Origin: Mesorhizobium sp. CU3
GTDB lineage: Bacteria > Pseudomonadota > Alphaproteobacteria > Rhizobiales > Rhizobiaceae
Length of the DNA: 64,000 nucleotides
Assembly (NCBI RefSeq): GCF_006442965.1
Contig: NZ_VFWX01000010.1
Coordinates: forward strand, 124,001-188,000
Direction: 5' to 3'
Below, in pieces: positions 1 to 8,136 of this stretch (within the stretch, counting starts at the first letter, position 1; the number at the start of each line of letters is the position of its first letter). The position numbers were made by a program, and so were the translations under genes. The notes below the pieces were generated by a model. The model was given only the letters and a program-made list of their open reading frames with translations, was not told the origin of the DNA and searched no databases.

Positions 1-1
1 G

Positions 2-1063
2 CAGTTCGCGCAGGTGCTGGGCAGCGACGCCTCGGTGCGTAACATCAACTACGACTGGAACGAACCGGCCAAGGTGATCAAGGTCGAGGTCGACCAGGAT
101 CGTGCACGGGCGCTGGGCATCTCCTCGCAGCAGCTGTCCGAGACGATCAACGCGATCCTGTCGGGCTCGAAGATTACGCAGATGCGCGACGACATTTATC
201 TCGTCGACATCGTCGCCCGCGCCGTGGAACAGGAACGCGCCAGCATCGAGACGCTGCGCGGCCTGACGATCAGCGCTGCGGGCGGACGGCGCGTGCCGCT
301 CGAACAGGTGGCGAAACTCAGCTACCAGACCGAACCGCCGCTGATCTGGCGCCGCGGCCGCCTGCCGACCGTGACCGTGCAGGCCGACGTCGCGCCGGGC
401 GAGAACGCCACCATCGTCTCGAAGCGGCTGGAGAAGGCGATCGCCACCTTCAAGGCCGAGCTGCCGGCGCGCTACAGCATCGAACAGGGCGGCGTGATCG
501 AGGACAGCGCCAAGGCGCAGGCCAGCATCTTCGTGGTCTTCCCGCTGATGCTGTTCATCATGGCGACCGTTCTGATGATCCAGCTGATGAGCTTCCAGCG
601 GCTGGTGCTGGTGCTGCTCACCGCTCCGCTCGCCATCATCGGCGTCGCCGGCGCGCTGCTTCTGTCGGGCGCTCCGATGGGCTTCGTGGCGATCCTCGGC
701 GTCATGTCGCTGATCGGCATGGTGATCCGCAACTCGGTGATCCTGATCGCGCAGATCGACCAGCACATCGCGGCCGGTGAGGAGCCCTGGGCGGCGGTGA
801 TCAGCGCCACCACGCACCGGCTGCGGCCGATCCTGCTCACCGCGGCGGCCGCCATCCTCGGCATGATCCCGATCGCGCCGACGGTGTTCTGGGGTCCGAT
901 GGCTTACGCCGTGATGGGCGGGCTGATGGTGGCGACGGTGCTGACCTTGGTCTTCCTGCCAACGCTCTACGTCACCTGGTTCGGCATCAAGGCGCCGACA
1001 GAGACCGCCGCTGCGGCTGAACCGGCGGCAGTCGCCGCCGAGCCGCAGGCCATCGCGGCTTGA
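2..1063 (+). CDS. RND efflux transporter permease, C-terminal part (5' end outside window)
   Basis: This is the last ~353 residues of an inner-membrane RND (AcrB/MexB-type) proton-driven multidrug or metal efflux pump; a full protein would be about 1,000 residues, so the start lies upstream. The visible part holds the end of the second periplasmic porter domain (VARAVEQERA, RRVPLEQVAKL, PTVTVQADV) and then the last cluster of membrane helices, with typical segments such as PLMLFIMATVLMIQLMSFQR and GFVAILGVMSLIGMVIRNSV. The tail after the last helix is alanine-rich and cytoplasmic. Substrate cannot be read from this portion. A small membrane protein gene follows 71 bp downstream and may be co-transcribed. 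Confidence 0.95.
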   Translation, partial: QFAQVLGSDASVRNINYDWNEPAKVIKVEVDQDRARALGISSQQLSETINAILSGSKITQMRDDIYLVDIVARAVEQERASIETLRGLTISAAGGRRVPLEQVAKLSYQTEPPLIWRRGRLPTVTVQADVAPGENATIVSKRLEKAIATFKAELPARYSIEQGGVIEDSAKAQASIFVVFPLMLFIMATVLMIQLMSFQRLVLVLLTAPLAIIGVAGALLLSGAPMGFVAILGVMSLIGMVIRNSVILIAQIDQHIAAGEEPWAAVISATTHRLRPILLTAAAAILGMIPIAPTVFWGPMAYAVMGGLMVATVLTLVFLPTLYVTWFGIKAPTETAAAAEPAAVAAEPQAIAA

Positions 1064-1134
1064 ACCGACAACGCAACCCGACACGTCACGGCGGCGGGAC
1101 CGCCGTGACAACTCCCAACCCGAAAGGAACGACC

Positions 1135-1548
1135 ATGTCCCCCTTCTATGGAAATCTGCTTGTTCGCTTCAACGCCGGCTTCCTGATGCTGGCCTCGGCC
1201 GGCGGGCTGTTCACCGATATCGCCGGCTCCTTCTTCGGGCGCGGCCCGGAAGCGATCCTGCTTGGCGATGCGCCCGGCACCGGCATCGGCTTCATCGAGG
1301 CGCATGGGCTGGCGCTGATCATCGGCGTGACGCTCTGGCGCATCGCCTACTCCCGCAACTGGCACGCCGTCCTGGCTGCCGTGCATGTGCTGCTTGGAAC
1401 GGCAAACCTTCTGTTCTGGCAGTTCTTCATCGCCGCCGACGTGCTCGTCGTCGGCTACGTCACAACCGCGGCGCACTGGCTGTTCGTGGTTGCTCACCTG
1501 GCGGCATTGACGGGCTCGACCCGGCTTGCCGCTCAATCCTCCCACTAG
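1135..1548 (+). CDS. small four-helix membrane protein, function unknown
   Basis: A 137-residue hydrophobic protein with about four membrane segments (around residues 10-30, 55-70, 76-97 and 100-125) and no recognised catalytic motif. I chose the ATG at 1135 because AAAGGAA lies just upstream; an in-frame upstream extension overlapping the RND stop codon is Arg/Pro-rich and not protein-like. It lies 71 bp after the efflux pump gene on the same strand, so it may share that transcript. No family is recognised with confidence. Confidence 0.75.
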   Translation: MSPFYGNLLVRFNAGFLMLASAGGLFTDIAGSFFGRGPEAILLGDAPGTGIGFIEAHGLALIIGVTLWRIAYSRNWHAVLAAVHVLLGTANLLFWQFFIAADVLVVGYVTTAAHWLFVVAHLAALTGSTRLAAQSSH

Positions 1549-1577
1549 ACTTCAACCCAACATCTGGAGAAACCGAC

Positions 1578-1934
1578 ATGTCTATGAAATCGTTTAAGAA
1601 ATACAGCTCGGCGGCAGCCTTGCTCGCCCTTGCCATCACCGCCGTCGAGATCGTCGGCACCGCCGTGCCGGCACTGTCGCTGGTCAGCACCGCCGAGGCC
1701 CGCGTCGGGGCGCCCTGGACGCCGCGCAGCGCCGCCGGCGTCGCCCGTCGCACCACCGCCGCCGGCGTCGTGCGCCGCAATACGTGGCGGGTGCTGCGTC
1801 ACACAAGCGTCTGGGTCGCGACGCTGCCGGCCGGCTGCGTTCGCACCAAGGTCAGAGGCTTCGACGTCTGGCGCTGCGGCGGCACCTATTATCGCCTCTA
1901 TCAGGGCCGCTATATCGTGGTGGTCGTCGATTGA
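1578..1934 (+). CDS. small secreted/envelope protein, function unknown
   Basis: A 118-residue protein with an N-terminal export signal (Lys-rich start, hydrophobic core AALLALAITAVEIVGTAVPAL, cut probably after AEA). The mature part is Arg-rich and ends in a Cys-containing tail, CVRTKVRGFDVWRCGGTYY followed by RYIVVVVD, a pattern seen in small rhizobial envelope proteins. GGAGAAA precedes the ATG. Its last 25 bp overlap, tail to tail, the end of the regulator gene on the other strand, so the two transcripts could be antisense to each other at their 3' ends. Function is not predictable. Confidence 0.75.
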   Translation: MSMKSFKKYSSAAALLALAITAVEIVGTAVPALSLVSTAEARVGAPWTPRSAAGVARRTTAAGVVRRNTWRVLRHTSVWVATLPAGCVRTKVRGFDVWRCGGTYYRLYQGRYIVVVVD

Positions 1935-3445
1935 GGCGGCTCAGGAACAGTCTCGCCGAGGGCAAGTCTAACGCCTTCGGCGAGATGCTCGGCATCGGCG
2001 CGGTTCTCGAACGGAACGCCGCGCAGCGCATAATCGAGCGGCGAGAAGGGATCGCCCTCTTCGATGAGGGCGATCTGCCGCTTCGCCTTCTCCATGTCGC
2101 CCATCTGGGCATAGCAGGCCGCGAGCCGCGTGCGGATCCACGGCGCCGGGCGCGTCGCCAGTTCCAGCGCGTCGGCCGCCTGCCTATATTCCCCCATCAT
2201 GTAGAGCGCCAAAGCGCGGTCGAACTGGTACCAGTGCGGGTGCAAGGGATCGATGCGGATGCCGCGCGCCAGCCAGGTCAGCGCGTCCAGCGGCCGGCCG
2301 CGCATGGTGAGCAGCATGCCCATCTGCTCGATGCTATCGGCATCGCAGGGGTTGAGCTGCAAGGCGATGCGCATGTGATGCTCGGCCGCCTCATGGTCGC
2401 GCATATAAAGGCGAATCAGCGATTGCACGCGATGGCCGGTCGGCTGGTCCGGCGACAGCGCCAGGCCTTTGTCGGCGAGGTCGCGGGCATTTTCCAGCAC
2501 GGCATCGCTGGCGCGGCCGAACTCGCCGTCCAATGACCGCACAAGCCCGAGATAGGTATAGGCCAGGCCATAGTTTGGATCCTTGGCGATCGCCGCCTCG
2601 AACAGAGCTTCGGCGCTTCGCTGGTCGGTCTGGGCGGGATCGCGCAGCATGGCAAAGCCGCGCAACAGAAGCTCGTAAGCGGCAAGGCTGGTGACCGGCT
2701 TGCGCGACGCCTGCTCCAGTCCGGCATTGGCGACCCGGGTGACCAGCCGGCTGACGATCTGCTCGACGATCTCGCGCTCGATCGCGAACAGGCCCTCGCC
2801 ATGCGATTGGAAGCGGTCACCCCAGAGCTGGCTGGCGGTGGCGATGTCGACAAGGCTGACGGCGACCACGACATGTTCGCCCTGGCGACGCAGCGACCCT
2901 TCGACCAGATAGTCGGCGCCGATGCGGGCGCGGATCTGCGGCCACTCGGCGCGCCCGAAAGAGGAGAAGGAGAAGCTGGAGTTGCGCGCCAGCACGGTGA
3001 CCGTGCCAAAGCGCGCCACGCCATTGATCAAGTCCTCGGCAAAGCCGTCGACCATCGCCTCGTCGGCCGGATCGCCGCTTTCGTTGCGGAAGCGCACCAC
3101 CGCGACGATCGGCTGCGAGCTGATCTCGGGCGCGGCTTCGGCTTCCGCCGCCAGCATATAGCCACGCTTGGAGATCGTGCGCACCATTTCGTCGCCCAGC
3201 ACCTTGCGGATTTCGCGCACCGACTGCGTCAGCGAATCCTCGGTGACGTAGACGCCCGGCCAGACGGCATCCATCAGCTCGGACTTCGGCACCACGCGGC
3301 CCATGTTGCGGGCAAGATGCGAGAGCAGCGCGAAAGCCTTCGGGCGCAGGAAAAGCGGCTCGTTGACGCCGCGCAACGTCCCCATGGCGAGGTCGAGCGT
3401 GAACCCGCCAAACCGGAAAACCTGATCGGTCGTCGCCGTCGTCAT
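1910..3445 (-). CDS. winged-helix transcriptional regulator with TPR domain (CadC/OmpR-type DNA-binding)
   Basis: 511 residues. Residues ~8-105 form an OmpR/CadC-type winged helix (FRFGGFTLDLAMGTLRG, LRPKAFALLSHLARN, VTEDSLTQSVREIRKVLGD, TISKRGYML). The middle (~110-230) resembles the adenylate-cyclase-associated/TolB-like alpha-beta domain often placed after such winged helices (IVAVVRFRNESGDPADEAMV, DYLVEGSLRRQGEHVVVAVSLVD). The remainder is a set of TPR-like helical repeats. It has no receiver domain and no obvious membrane helix, so it is a cytoplasmic regulator sensing through protein contacts or an unknown ligand. Divergent from the AraC gene at 3595; the ~150 bp between them should hold both promoters. 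Confidence 0.88.
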   Translation of the reverse strand: MTTATTDQVFRFGGFTLDLAMGTLRGVNEPLFLRPKAFALLSHLARNMGRVVPKSELMDAVWPGVYVTEDSLTQSVREIRKVLGDEMVRTISKRGYMLAAEAEAAPEISSQPIVAVVRFRNESGDPADEAMVDGFAEDLINGVARFGTVTVLARNSSFSFSSFGRAEWPQIRARIGADYLVEGSLRRQGEHVVVAVSLVDIATASQLWGDRFQSHGEGLFAIEREIVEQIVSRLVTRVANAGLEQASRKPVTSLAAYELLLRGFAMLRDPAQTDQRSAEALFEAAIAKDPNYGLAYTYLGLVRSLDGEFGRASDAVLENARDLADKGLALSPDQPTGHRVQSLIRLYMRDHEAAEHHMRIALQLNPCDADSIEQMGMLLTMRGRPLDALTWLARGIRIDPLHPHWYQFDRALALYMMGEYRQAADALELATRPAPWIRTRLAACYAQMGDMEKAKRQIALIEEGDPFSPLDYALRGVPFENRADAEHLAEGVRLALGETVPEPPQSTTTTI

Positions 3446-3594
3446 CGGGACACCCCTTCCCGTCTATCCGCATTTGCCGTGTCGATTCCACTTCGTCGCG
3501 GCATGCTCGAAGCGCATTATTGCCCAGGGCGCAATTTCTATCAAACTGGCTGCCGGCGCGGTCGCTAGTCTCGGCCCGCCAAATGCGAGGAGCC

Positions 3595-4428
3595 ATGAAC
3601 CCGACCGAGAAAGCGCTGTGGTTCGTCGAAAGCCACCTGCCCGATGCCATCAGCCTCGACGATGTCGCGGCCAGCAGCGGCGTGTCGCGCTTTCATGTGA
3701 CGCGCGCCTTCGGCGCCGCCACCGGACGATCCGTCATGGGCTATATGCGGGCGCGGCGCTTGAGCGAAGCGGCGCGCAAGCTCGCCGGCGGCGCGCCCGA
3801 CATCCTGTCGGTCGCGCTCGATGCCGGCTACGGCTCGCATGAGGCGTTCACGCGAGCCTTTCGCGACGCGTTCGGCACCACGCCGGAACTGGTGCGCGCG
3901 CAAGGCTCGACCGACAACCTCGACCTTACGGAGCCTATCCTGATGGACAGCACCCTTCTCACCGCGCTCGAGCCGCCGCGCTTCGAGACCAGCCGCCCCT
4001 TCCTCATCGCCGGGCTCGGCGAGCGCTACAGCTGCGAATCCAGCGCCGCCATCCCGATGCAGTGGCAGCGCTTCGCCCCCTATATCGGCCACATCCCGGG
4101 ACAAGTGCCCGATGTCTTCTACGGCGTCTGCACCAATGGCGACGATGCCGGCAATTTCGACTACATCGTCGGCGTCGAGGTGACGGATTTTTCCGACCTG
4201 CCCAAGGATTTTTACCGGGTGCGCGTGCCGGCGCAGAAATACGCCGTGTTTTCGCACCGCGAGCACATCTCGACCATCCGCCGCACCATCAACACGATCT
4301 GGAACAGCTGGCTGCCGGCCTCCGGCCACGAGGTCGCCGACGCGCCGGAATTCGAGCGCTATGGGCCTGAATTCGACGCGCATTCCGGCAATGGCGGGCT
4401 GGAGATCTGGGTGCCGATCAAGGGTTGA
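3595..4428 (+). CDS. AraC-family transcriptional regulator with GyrI-like effector domain
   Basis: 277 residues. Residues 1-105 carry two helix-turn-helix motifs of the AraC/XylS type (ISLDDVAASSGVSRFHVTR and ILSVALDAGYGSHEAFTRAF). Residues ~120-277 resemble the GyrI-like/BmrR effector-binding domain (PMQWQRFAPYIGHIPGQ, YAVFSHREHISTIRRTINTI, FERYGPEFD, LEIWVPIKG). This N-terminal-AraC plus C-terminal-GyrI order is that of Rob/SAV2435-like regulators of drug or stress response. The ATG at 3595 is preceded by GCGAGGAGCC; a longer in-frame extension to 3520 is possible but lacks a ribosome site. Target genes are unknown. Confidence 0.9.
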   Translation: MNPTEKALWFVESHLPDAISLDDVAASSGVSRFHVTRAFGAATGRSVMGYMRARRLSEAARKLAGGAPDILSVALDAGYGSHEAFTRAFRDAFGTTPELVRAQGSTDNLDLTEPILMDSTLLTALEPPRFETSRPFLIAGLGERYSCESSAAIPMQWQRFAPYIGHIPGQVPDVFYGVCTNGDDAGNFDYIVGVEVTDFSDLPKDFYRVRVPAQKYAVFSHREHISTIRRTINTIWNSWLPASGHEVADAPEFERYGPEFDAHSGNGGLEIWVPIKG

Positions 4429-4434
4429 GCAGCA

Positions 4435-5370
4435 CTACAATTCCAGGTCCCAGGTCTGCCCGACCAGATCCTTGCCGAAGGAATGGTGACGGTCCTCCGC
4501 GACCAGCTTGAAGCCCGCCGCCTGATAGATGCGGCGGGCGGCGCCCAGTATGTCGTTGGTCCAGAGCGTCAGCGTCTTGTAGCCTTTGGCGCGCGAGAAC
4601 GCGATGCATTCGTCGACCAGCCGCGCGCCGATGCCGAGGCCGCGCGCGGAAGGCTCGACATAGAGCAGCCTCAGCTTCGCCACTTGCGGCGACTTGCGCA
4701 CGATAAAGACGGAGCCGACCACCTCGCCGCCGCGCTCGGCGATCCAGGCGCGCTCCCACTGCGGATCGAACTTCTTGACGAACTCGCCGAGGATTTCGGC
4801 GACCAGCCCCTCATAGGTCCCATCCCAGCCATACTCCTCAGTGTAAAGCATGCCCTGGCGGCGCGTGATCCAGCCGATGTCGCCGACCTGCAGCGGCCTC
4901 AGGATGTAAGGCACCTTGGCTTCGGCCTTGTCGCCGAGCAGGTCCTGCACGGTGCGCATGGCCTTGACCAACCGCTCCTGTTCGGCAAGCGCCAGGCGGT
5001 CGAGCAACGCCGCCACCTGCTCGTGCGAGCCCTGGTTGAGCGGCGCAAAGGCATCCCTGCCCGCCGGTGTGATCGCAATCGAGGCGCGGCGCGCATCGAC
5101 CTCGCTGGCGGCACGCTCGACCAGCCCGCGCTCCTCGAATTTCTTCAACAGGCGGCTGACGTAACCCGGGTCGAGCCCGAGATCGCGCACGAGGTCGCTG
5201 GCAACCAGCCCGTCGCGATGGGCAAGCTCGTAAAGCACCCGCGCCTCGGTGAGCGAGAACGGGCTCTTCAACAGCCCCTCGTCTAGCAAACCAATCTGGC
5301 GGGTGTAGAAGCGGTTGAAGGCGCGCACGGCGTCGATGCGGTCTTTGCCGGGGTGGTTGTGGACGGTCAT
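4435..5370 (-). CDS. MarR-type regulator fused to GNAT acetyltransferase
   Basis: 311 residues. The first ~145 form a MarR winged helix (LTEARVLYELAHRDGLVASDL, GLDPGYVSRLLKKFEERGL, DARRASIAITPAGRDAF). Residues ~155-311 are a GNAT N-acetyltransferase with the acetyl-CoA loop LLYVEPSARGLGIGARLVDE and the motif B region YKTLTLWTNDILGAARRIYQ. This fusion is a known bacterial architecture, usually annotated as helix-turn-helix GNAT protein; whether the transferase modifies a small molecule or a protein is unknown. It ends six bases from the convergent AraC gene. Upstream is a TTGACTTAGTCAATAAA stretch containing the palindrome TTGACTTAGTCAA (5410-5422), a plausible autoregulatory operator. Confidence 0.92.
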   Translation of the reverse strand: MTVHNHPGKDRIDAVRAFNRFYTRQIGLLDEGLLKSPFSLTEARVLYELAHRDGLVASDLVRDLGLDPGYVSRLLKKFEERGLVERAASEVDARRASIAITPAGRDAFAPLNQGSHEQVAALLDRLALAEQERLVKAMRTVQDLLGDKAEAKVPYILRPLQVGDIGWITRRQGMLYTEEYGWDGTYEGLVAEILGEFVKKFDPQWERAWIAERGGEVVGSVFIVRKSPQVAKLRLLYVEPSARGLGIGARLVDECIAFSRAKGYKTLTLWTNDILGAARRIYQAAGFKLVAEDRHHSFGKDLVGQTWDLEL

Positions 5371-5409
5371 GGCGCAGTTCTCCTGTCCGAAACAGGATCG
5401 GCTATTTAG

Positions 5410-5422
5410 TTGACTTAGTCAA
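5410..5422. promoter_or_regulatory. candidate MarR operator palindrome upstream of the MarR-GNAT gene
   Basis: TTGACTTAGTCAA is an inverted repeat (TTGACT/AGTCAA around a central T) about 40 bp upstream of the start of the divergently read MarR-GNAT gene, in an AT-rich promoter-like stretch. MarR proteins commonly bind such short palindromes to repress their own gene. The assignment is inferred from position and symmetry only. Confidence 0.45.
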
Positions 5423-5452
5423 TAAATGCGCAAGCGGAGTGCTACACAACTT

Positions 5453-5662
5453 CGTCATTCCAGGGCGGAGCAAGGAGCGAAGCGACGCGCGCAGACCCTG
5501 GAATCCATTCCGTGACGGCGGTCGCAGAGTGCTACGCTGGAGAACAGACTCGATGGGTCTGCATTGGGTGCCAAGGAGCCATTTCGTTGCATAGCGGAAA
5601 GGTAACGGAATGGATTCCAGGGTCTGCGCTCCGCTTCGCGTCGCTCCGCCCTGGAATGACGA
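5453..5662. repeat. MITE-like element with ~58 bp terminal inverted repeats
   Basis: The left end (5453-5511, starting CGTCATTCCAGGGCGGAGC and ending GACCCTGGAATCCATTCCGT) is matched in reverse complement by the right end (5604-5662), with differences only in a short GC-rich centre of each arm. About 90 bp of unrelated sequence lies between. There is no coding potential. Each arm is itself a partial palindrome (CATTCCAGGG...CCCTGGAATC). A related right arm occurs at 38060-38123. The element lies in the gap between the MarR-GNAT promoter and the 3' end of the PLP enzyme gene. Confidence 0.8.
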
Positions 5663-5705
5663 GGTCGCAGGGACCGGCGCCAGTCACGACCGTAGTGGTG
5701 CGTCC

Positions 5706-6842
5706 TCACCCCATCGGCAGCACGGGCCAGAACTCCGCGATCCGCCCAGCCGAAAACACCGCAATCGCACCGAAATGCTGTAGCACGGCCTCGCTCTGCG
5801 TTGGGCGCAGGAAGGCGTAGTCGCCGGGTTTCACATCCACCGTCGCCGGCAGGCCCATGAATTGCTGGTTGGAGGAGAAACCCATCAATCCATTCGTATT
5901 CATGCCTTCGGGGAACACCGGCTCGGCCATCCATTTGCCGCCGTAGAGATAGCAGCCCTTGCGCGGGAACAGGCCGAGCACCTGCAAAACCTTCGACACC
6001 CACTCAGGTCCCGGCAGCGCCGGATCGCCCGTTTTCAGGATCGGCGTGGCGATGAAGGCGGCCGGCTGGAGACCCTCGAGGCCGGGCGTGTCGAAGTCGC
6101 CCGGCAGCACGAAGGCTGAACCCATCGACACTTCGTTGGCGACGCCCGCGCCATGCAGCAGCGCTGTCTTGGAGCCGCCGATGTTGAGGATGCGGCGCTG
6201 GTCCGGATTGAGCGCCGCGACGAATTCGGCCGCCTGCACGGAGGCTTTCTTCAGAGCATTCGACGCTCCGCCGAAGAGGCCGGGGATTTCCGGCGCATGC
6301 GCCTCATAGGCCATGATGCCTTCGCAACGCAGGCCTTTCGGTATGGTCAGCGCCTTGATCTCGGCCGGGCTGGAGAAACCGCCCCGATGAAGACCGACAT
6401 CGACCTCCAAGGCGAAGCGCAATTCGGCGCCGAGCTCGGCGGCCAAAGCGCCATATTCCGCCAGCCGTTCGGCTGTGTCGATCAGCCAGCAGACGCGCGA
6501 CCACCAGCCGGCGCCGCCCCTGGTCAGCGAGGCCCTGGCGGCGCCAACGGGCATCGGCTTGCCATACAGCAGGTCGCCCTCGGGAAAGGCATCGAGCACC
6601 GCCTGCGTAATCGGCGGATGGAAAGTCATGAAGCGCTTGGTGTCGAGCGCCCTGGCGATTTGGGACAGGAGCGGCATGCAAGGCAGCGACTTGTCGACCA
6701 GCCGTATGGCAAGGCCCGGGGCCAACCTTTGCCTGACCTGCGCAATGTTGCCATCCAACCGGTCGCGGTCGAGCACCAGGCAGGGCCGGAAGATTTCGGC
6801 CGCCTGCAGCGCCTTCGACAGTTCGGCGAAATAGGAGTTCAT
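5706..6842 (-). CDS. PLP fold-III (alanine racemase-like / DSD1-type) amino acid deaminase or aldolase
   Basis: 378 residues with the alanine-racemase N-terminal barrel: a PLP-lysine region near residue 50 (AIRLVDKSLPCMPLL), a substrate-side segment FALEVDVGLHRGG, and late LNIGGSKTAL and PGDYAFLRPTQSEAVLQHFG segments like those of D-threonine aldolase/D-serine dehydratase (DSD1) proteins. Expected reaction is PLP-dependent cleavage or deamination of a D-amino or beta-hydroxy amino acid; the true substrate is unknown. Its ATG overlaps the stop of the FAD oxidase gene (four-base ATGA overlap), so the two are translationally coupled. It is the last gene of the operon that begins with the MFS gene. 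Confidence 0.85.
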   Translation of the reverse strand: MNSYFAELSKALQAAEIFRPCLVLDRDRLDGNIAQVRQRLAPGLAIRLVDKSLPCMPLLSQIARALDTKRFMTFHPPITQAVLDAFPEGDLLYGKPMPVGAARASLTRGGAGWWSRVCWLIDTAERLAEYGALAAELGAELRFALEVDVGLHRGGFSSPAEIKALTIPKGLRCEGIMAYEAHAPEIPGLFGGASNALKKASVQAAEFVAALNPDQRRILNIGGSKTALLHGAGVANEVSMGSAFVLPGDFDTPGLEGLQPAAFIATPILKTGDPALPGPEWVSKVLQVLGLFPRKGCYLYGGKWMAEPVFPEGMNTNGLMGFSSNQQFMGLPATVDVKPGDYAFLRPTQSEAVLQHFGAIAVFSAGRIAEFWPVLPMG

Positions 6843-8119
6843 CGTTCGATACCGAACAGGCCGGCCATATAGGGCGACACGAAGCGGTTGTCCGGATCGA
6901 TGTCGCGGCGCACGGCCATCGCCTCGTCCCAGCGCGGATAGAGTTTTCTGAAATCCGCCGCGTTCAGGCTATGCATCTTGCCCCAATGTGGCCGGCCGCC
7001 GTACTTGCGGAAGATCGGCTCGGCGGCGCGCATGAAGGGCAGCGGGTCGTTCGCCGCATCGTGATGGATGGCGATCGAGCAGGTCAGCCTTTTGTGGAAG
7101 GGCGAAAGCCAGAATTCGTCGGGCGCCACCGAACGCACCTCCATCGGGAAATAGACTTCCGGAAAGTGCTTTTCGGTCAGCGCGATGATCTCGGCCAGCG
7201 CCTTCGGTCCTTCCTCGAAAGGCAGGTGATACTCCATCTCGTTGAACTTGGTCTGGCGGTCGCTGGCGTAGACGTTGAGCCAGTCCTGCACATAGTCTTC
7301 CGACGGCACCTTTTTGACCGCGCCCTTGATCAGCGCACGGCGCAGCGATGGCAGCCAACGCAGCACGGTGCGCAGCTTGCGCAATGTCGCCAGACCCTCC
7401 TCGTCGTCCTCGGTCGGCCGCGGCGTCGTCGCCGCATCGCTGAGGTCGCTGGCGATGAACTGGGCGTAGCCGGAAAACGGAATGTAGTAGAACTCGGCCG
7501 AGCGGTGCATGGCCATCATCGTCTCGAAATCGCGCAGCATGTCGCCGATCGGCAGCACCCATTTGCGGCGCCGCAGGCGATAGCTCGGGATGTTGTTGAG
7601 CGTCACTTCGGTGAGCACGCCGAAGGCGCCGAGGGCCACGCCGCTGGCGTGGATCATGTCCTGGTCATGCGCCCGGCTGAACTTGCGGATCTTGCCTTGC
7701 CCGTCGACGATCTGCACCGCCTCCAACTGCGTGTGATAGGCGCCGAGCGTTGTGCCGGAGCCATGCGTTGCGGTGCCAAGCGCGCCGCCGATCGCCTGCT
7801 TGTCGATGTCGCCCATATTGGGCAGGCCCTGGCCAATGTTCTGCAGGATGCGCATCAGGGCGCCCAGCCTGGTGCCAGCCCTCACCCGCGCCCGGTTGTT
7901 TTCGGCTTCATGCGAAACCAGTCCCTCGATCTTCTCCAACGAGACGATGGTGCCGTCGGACTGCACCAGCGGCGTGAAGGAATGGCCGGCGCCGGCGACG
8001 CGCAACGGACCGGGCGCCGAGCGCACGAGATCGGCCAGTTCGCCAATATCCGCCGGGGTCGCGATCGCTTTCGGCGAGGCGGTGACGAAGCCCGACCAGT
8101 TGCTCCAGCTGTTTGCCAT
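6839..8119 (-). CDS. FAD-linked oxidoreductase of the D-arabinono-1,4-lactone oxidase/alditol oxidase family
   Basis: 426 residues. The N-terminal FAD-binding (PCMH-type) domain has LRVAGAGHSFTPLV, whose His is the usual site of covalent FAD attachment in this family, and GAGHSF...GTATHGSG. The C-terminal substrate domain ends with GGRPHWGKMHSL, the HWGK signature of aldonolactone/alditol oxidases. Such enzymes oxidise polyols or sugar lactones with O2. It starts 17 bp after the MFS stop and overlaps the PLP enzyme by four bases. A sugar-lactone-oxidase-like enzyme next to a DSD1-like enzyme is a pairing seen in other bacteria, but the pathway is not known to me. Confidence 0.9.
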   Translation of the reverse strand: MANSWSNWSGFVTASPKAIATPADIGELADLVRSAPGPLRVAGAGHSFTPLVQSDGTIVSLEKIEGLVSHEAENNRARVRAGTRLGALMRILQNIGQGLPNMGDIDKQAIGGALGTATHGSGTTLGAYHTQLEAVQIVDGQGKIRKFSRAHDQDMIHASGVALGAFGVLTEVTLNNIPSYRLRRRKWVLPIGDMLRDFETMMAMHRSAEFYYIPFSGYAQFIASDLSDAATTPRPTEDDEEGLATLRKLRTVLRWLPSLRRALIKGAVKKVPSEDYVQDWLNVYASDRQTKFNEMEYHLPFEEGPKALAEIIALTEKHFPEVYFPMEVRSVAPDEFWLSPFHKRLTCSIAIHHDAANDPLPFMRAAEPIFRKYGGRPHWGKMHSLNAADFRKLYPRWDEAMAVRRDIDPDNRFVSPYMAGLFGIER

Positions 8120-8136
8120 TCGGTACGCCTTCTCGA

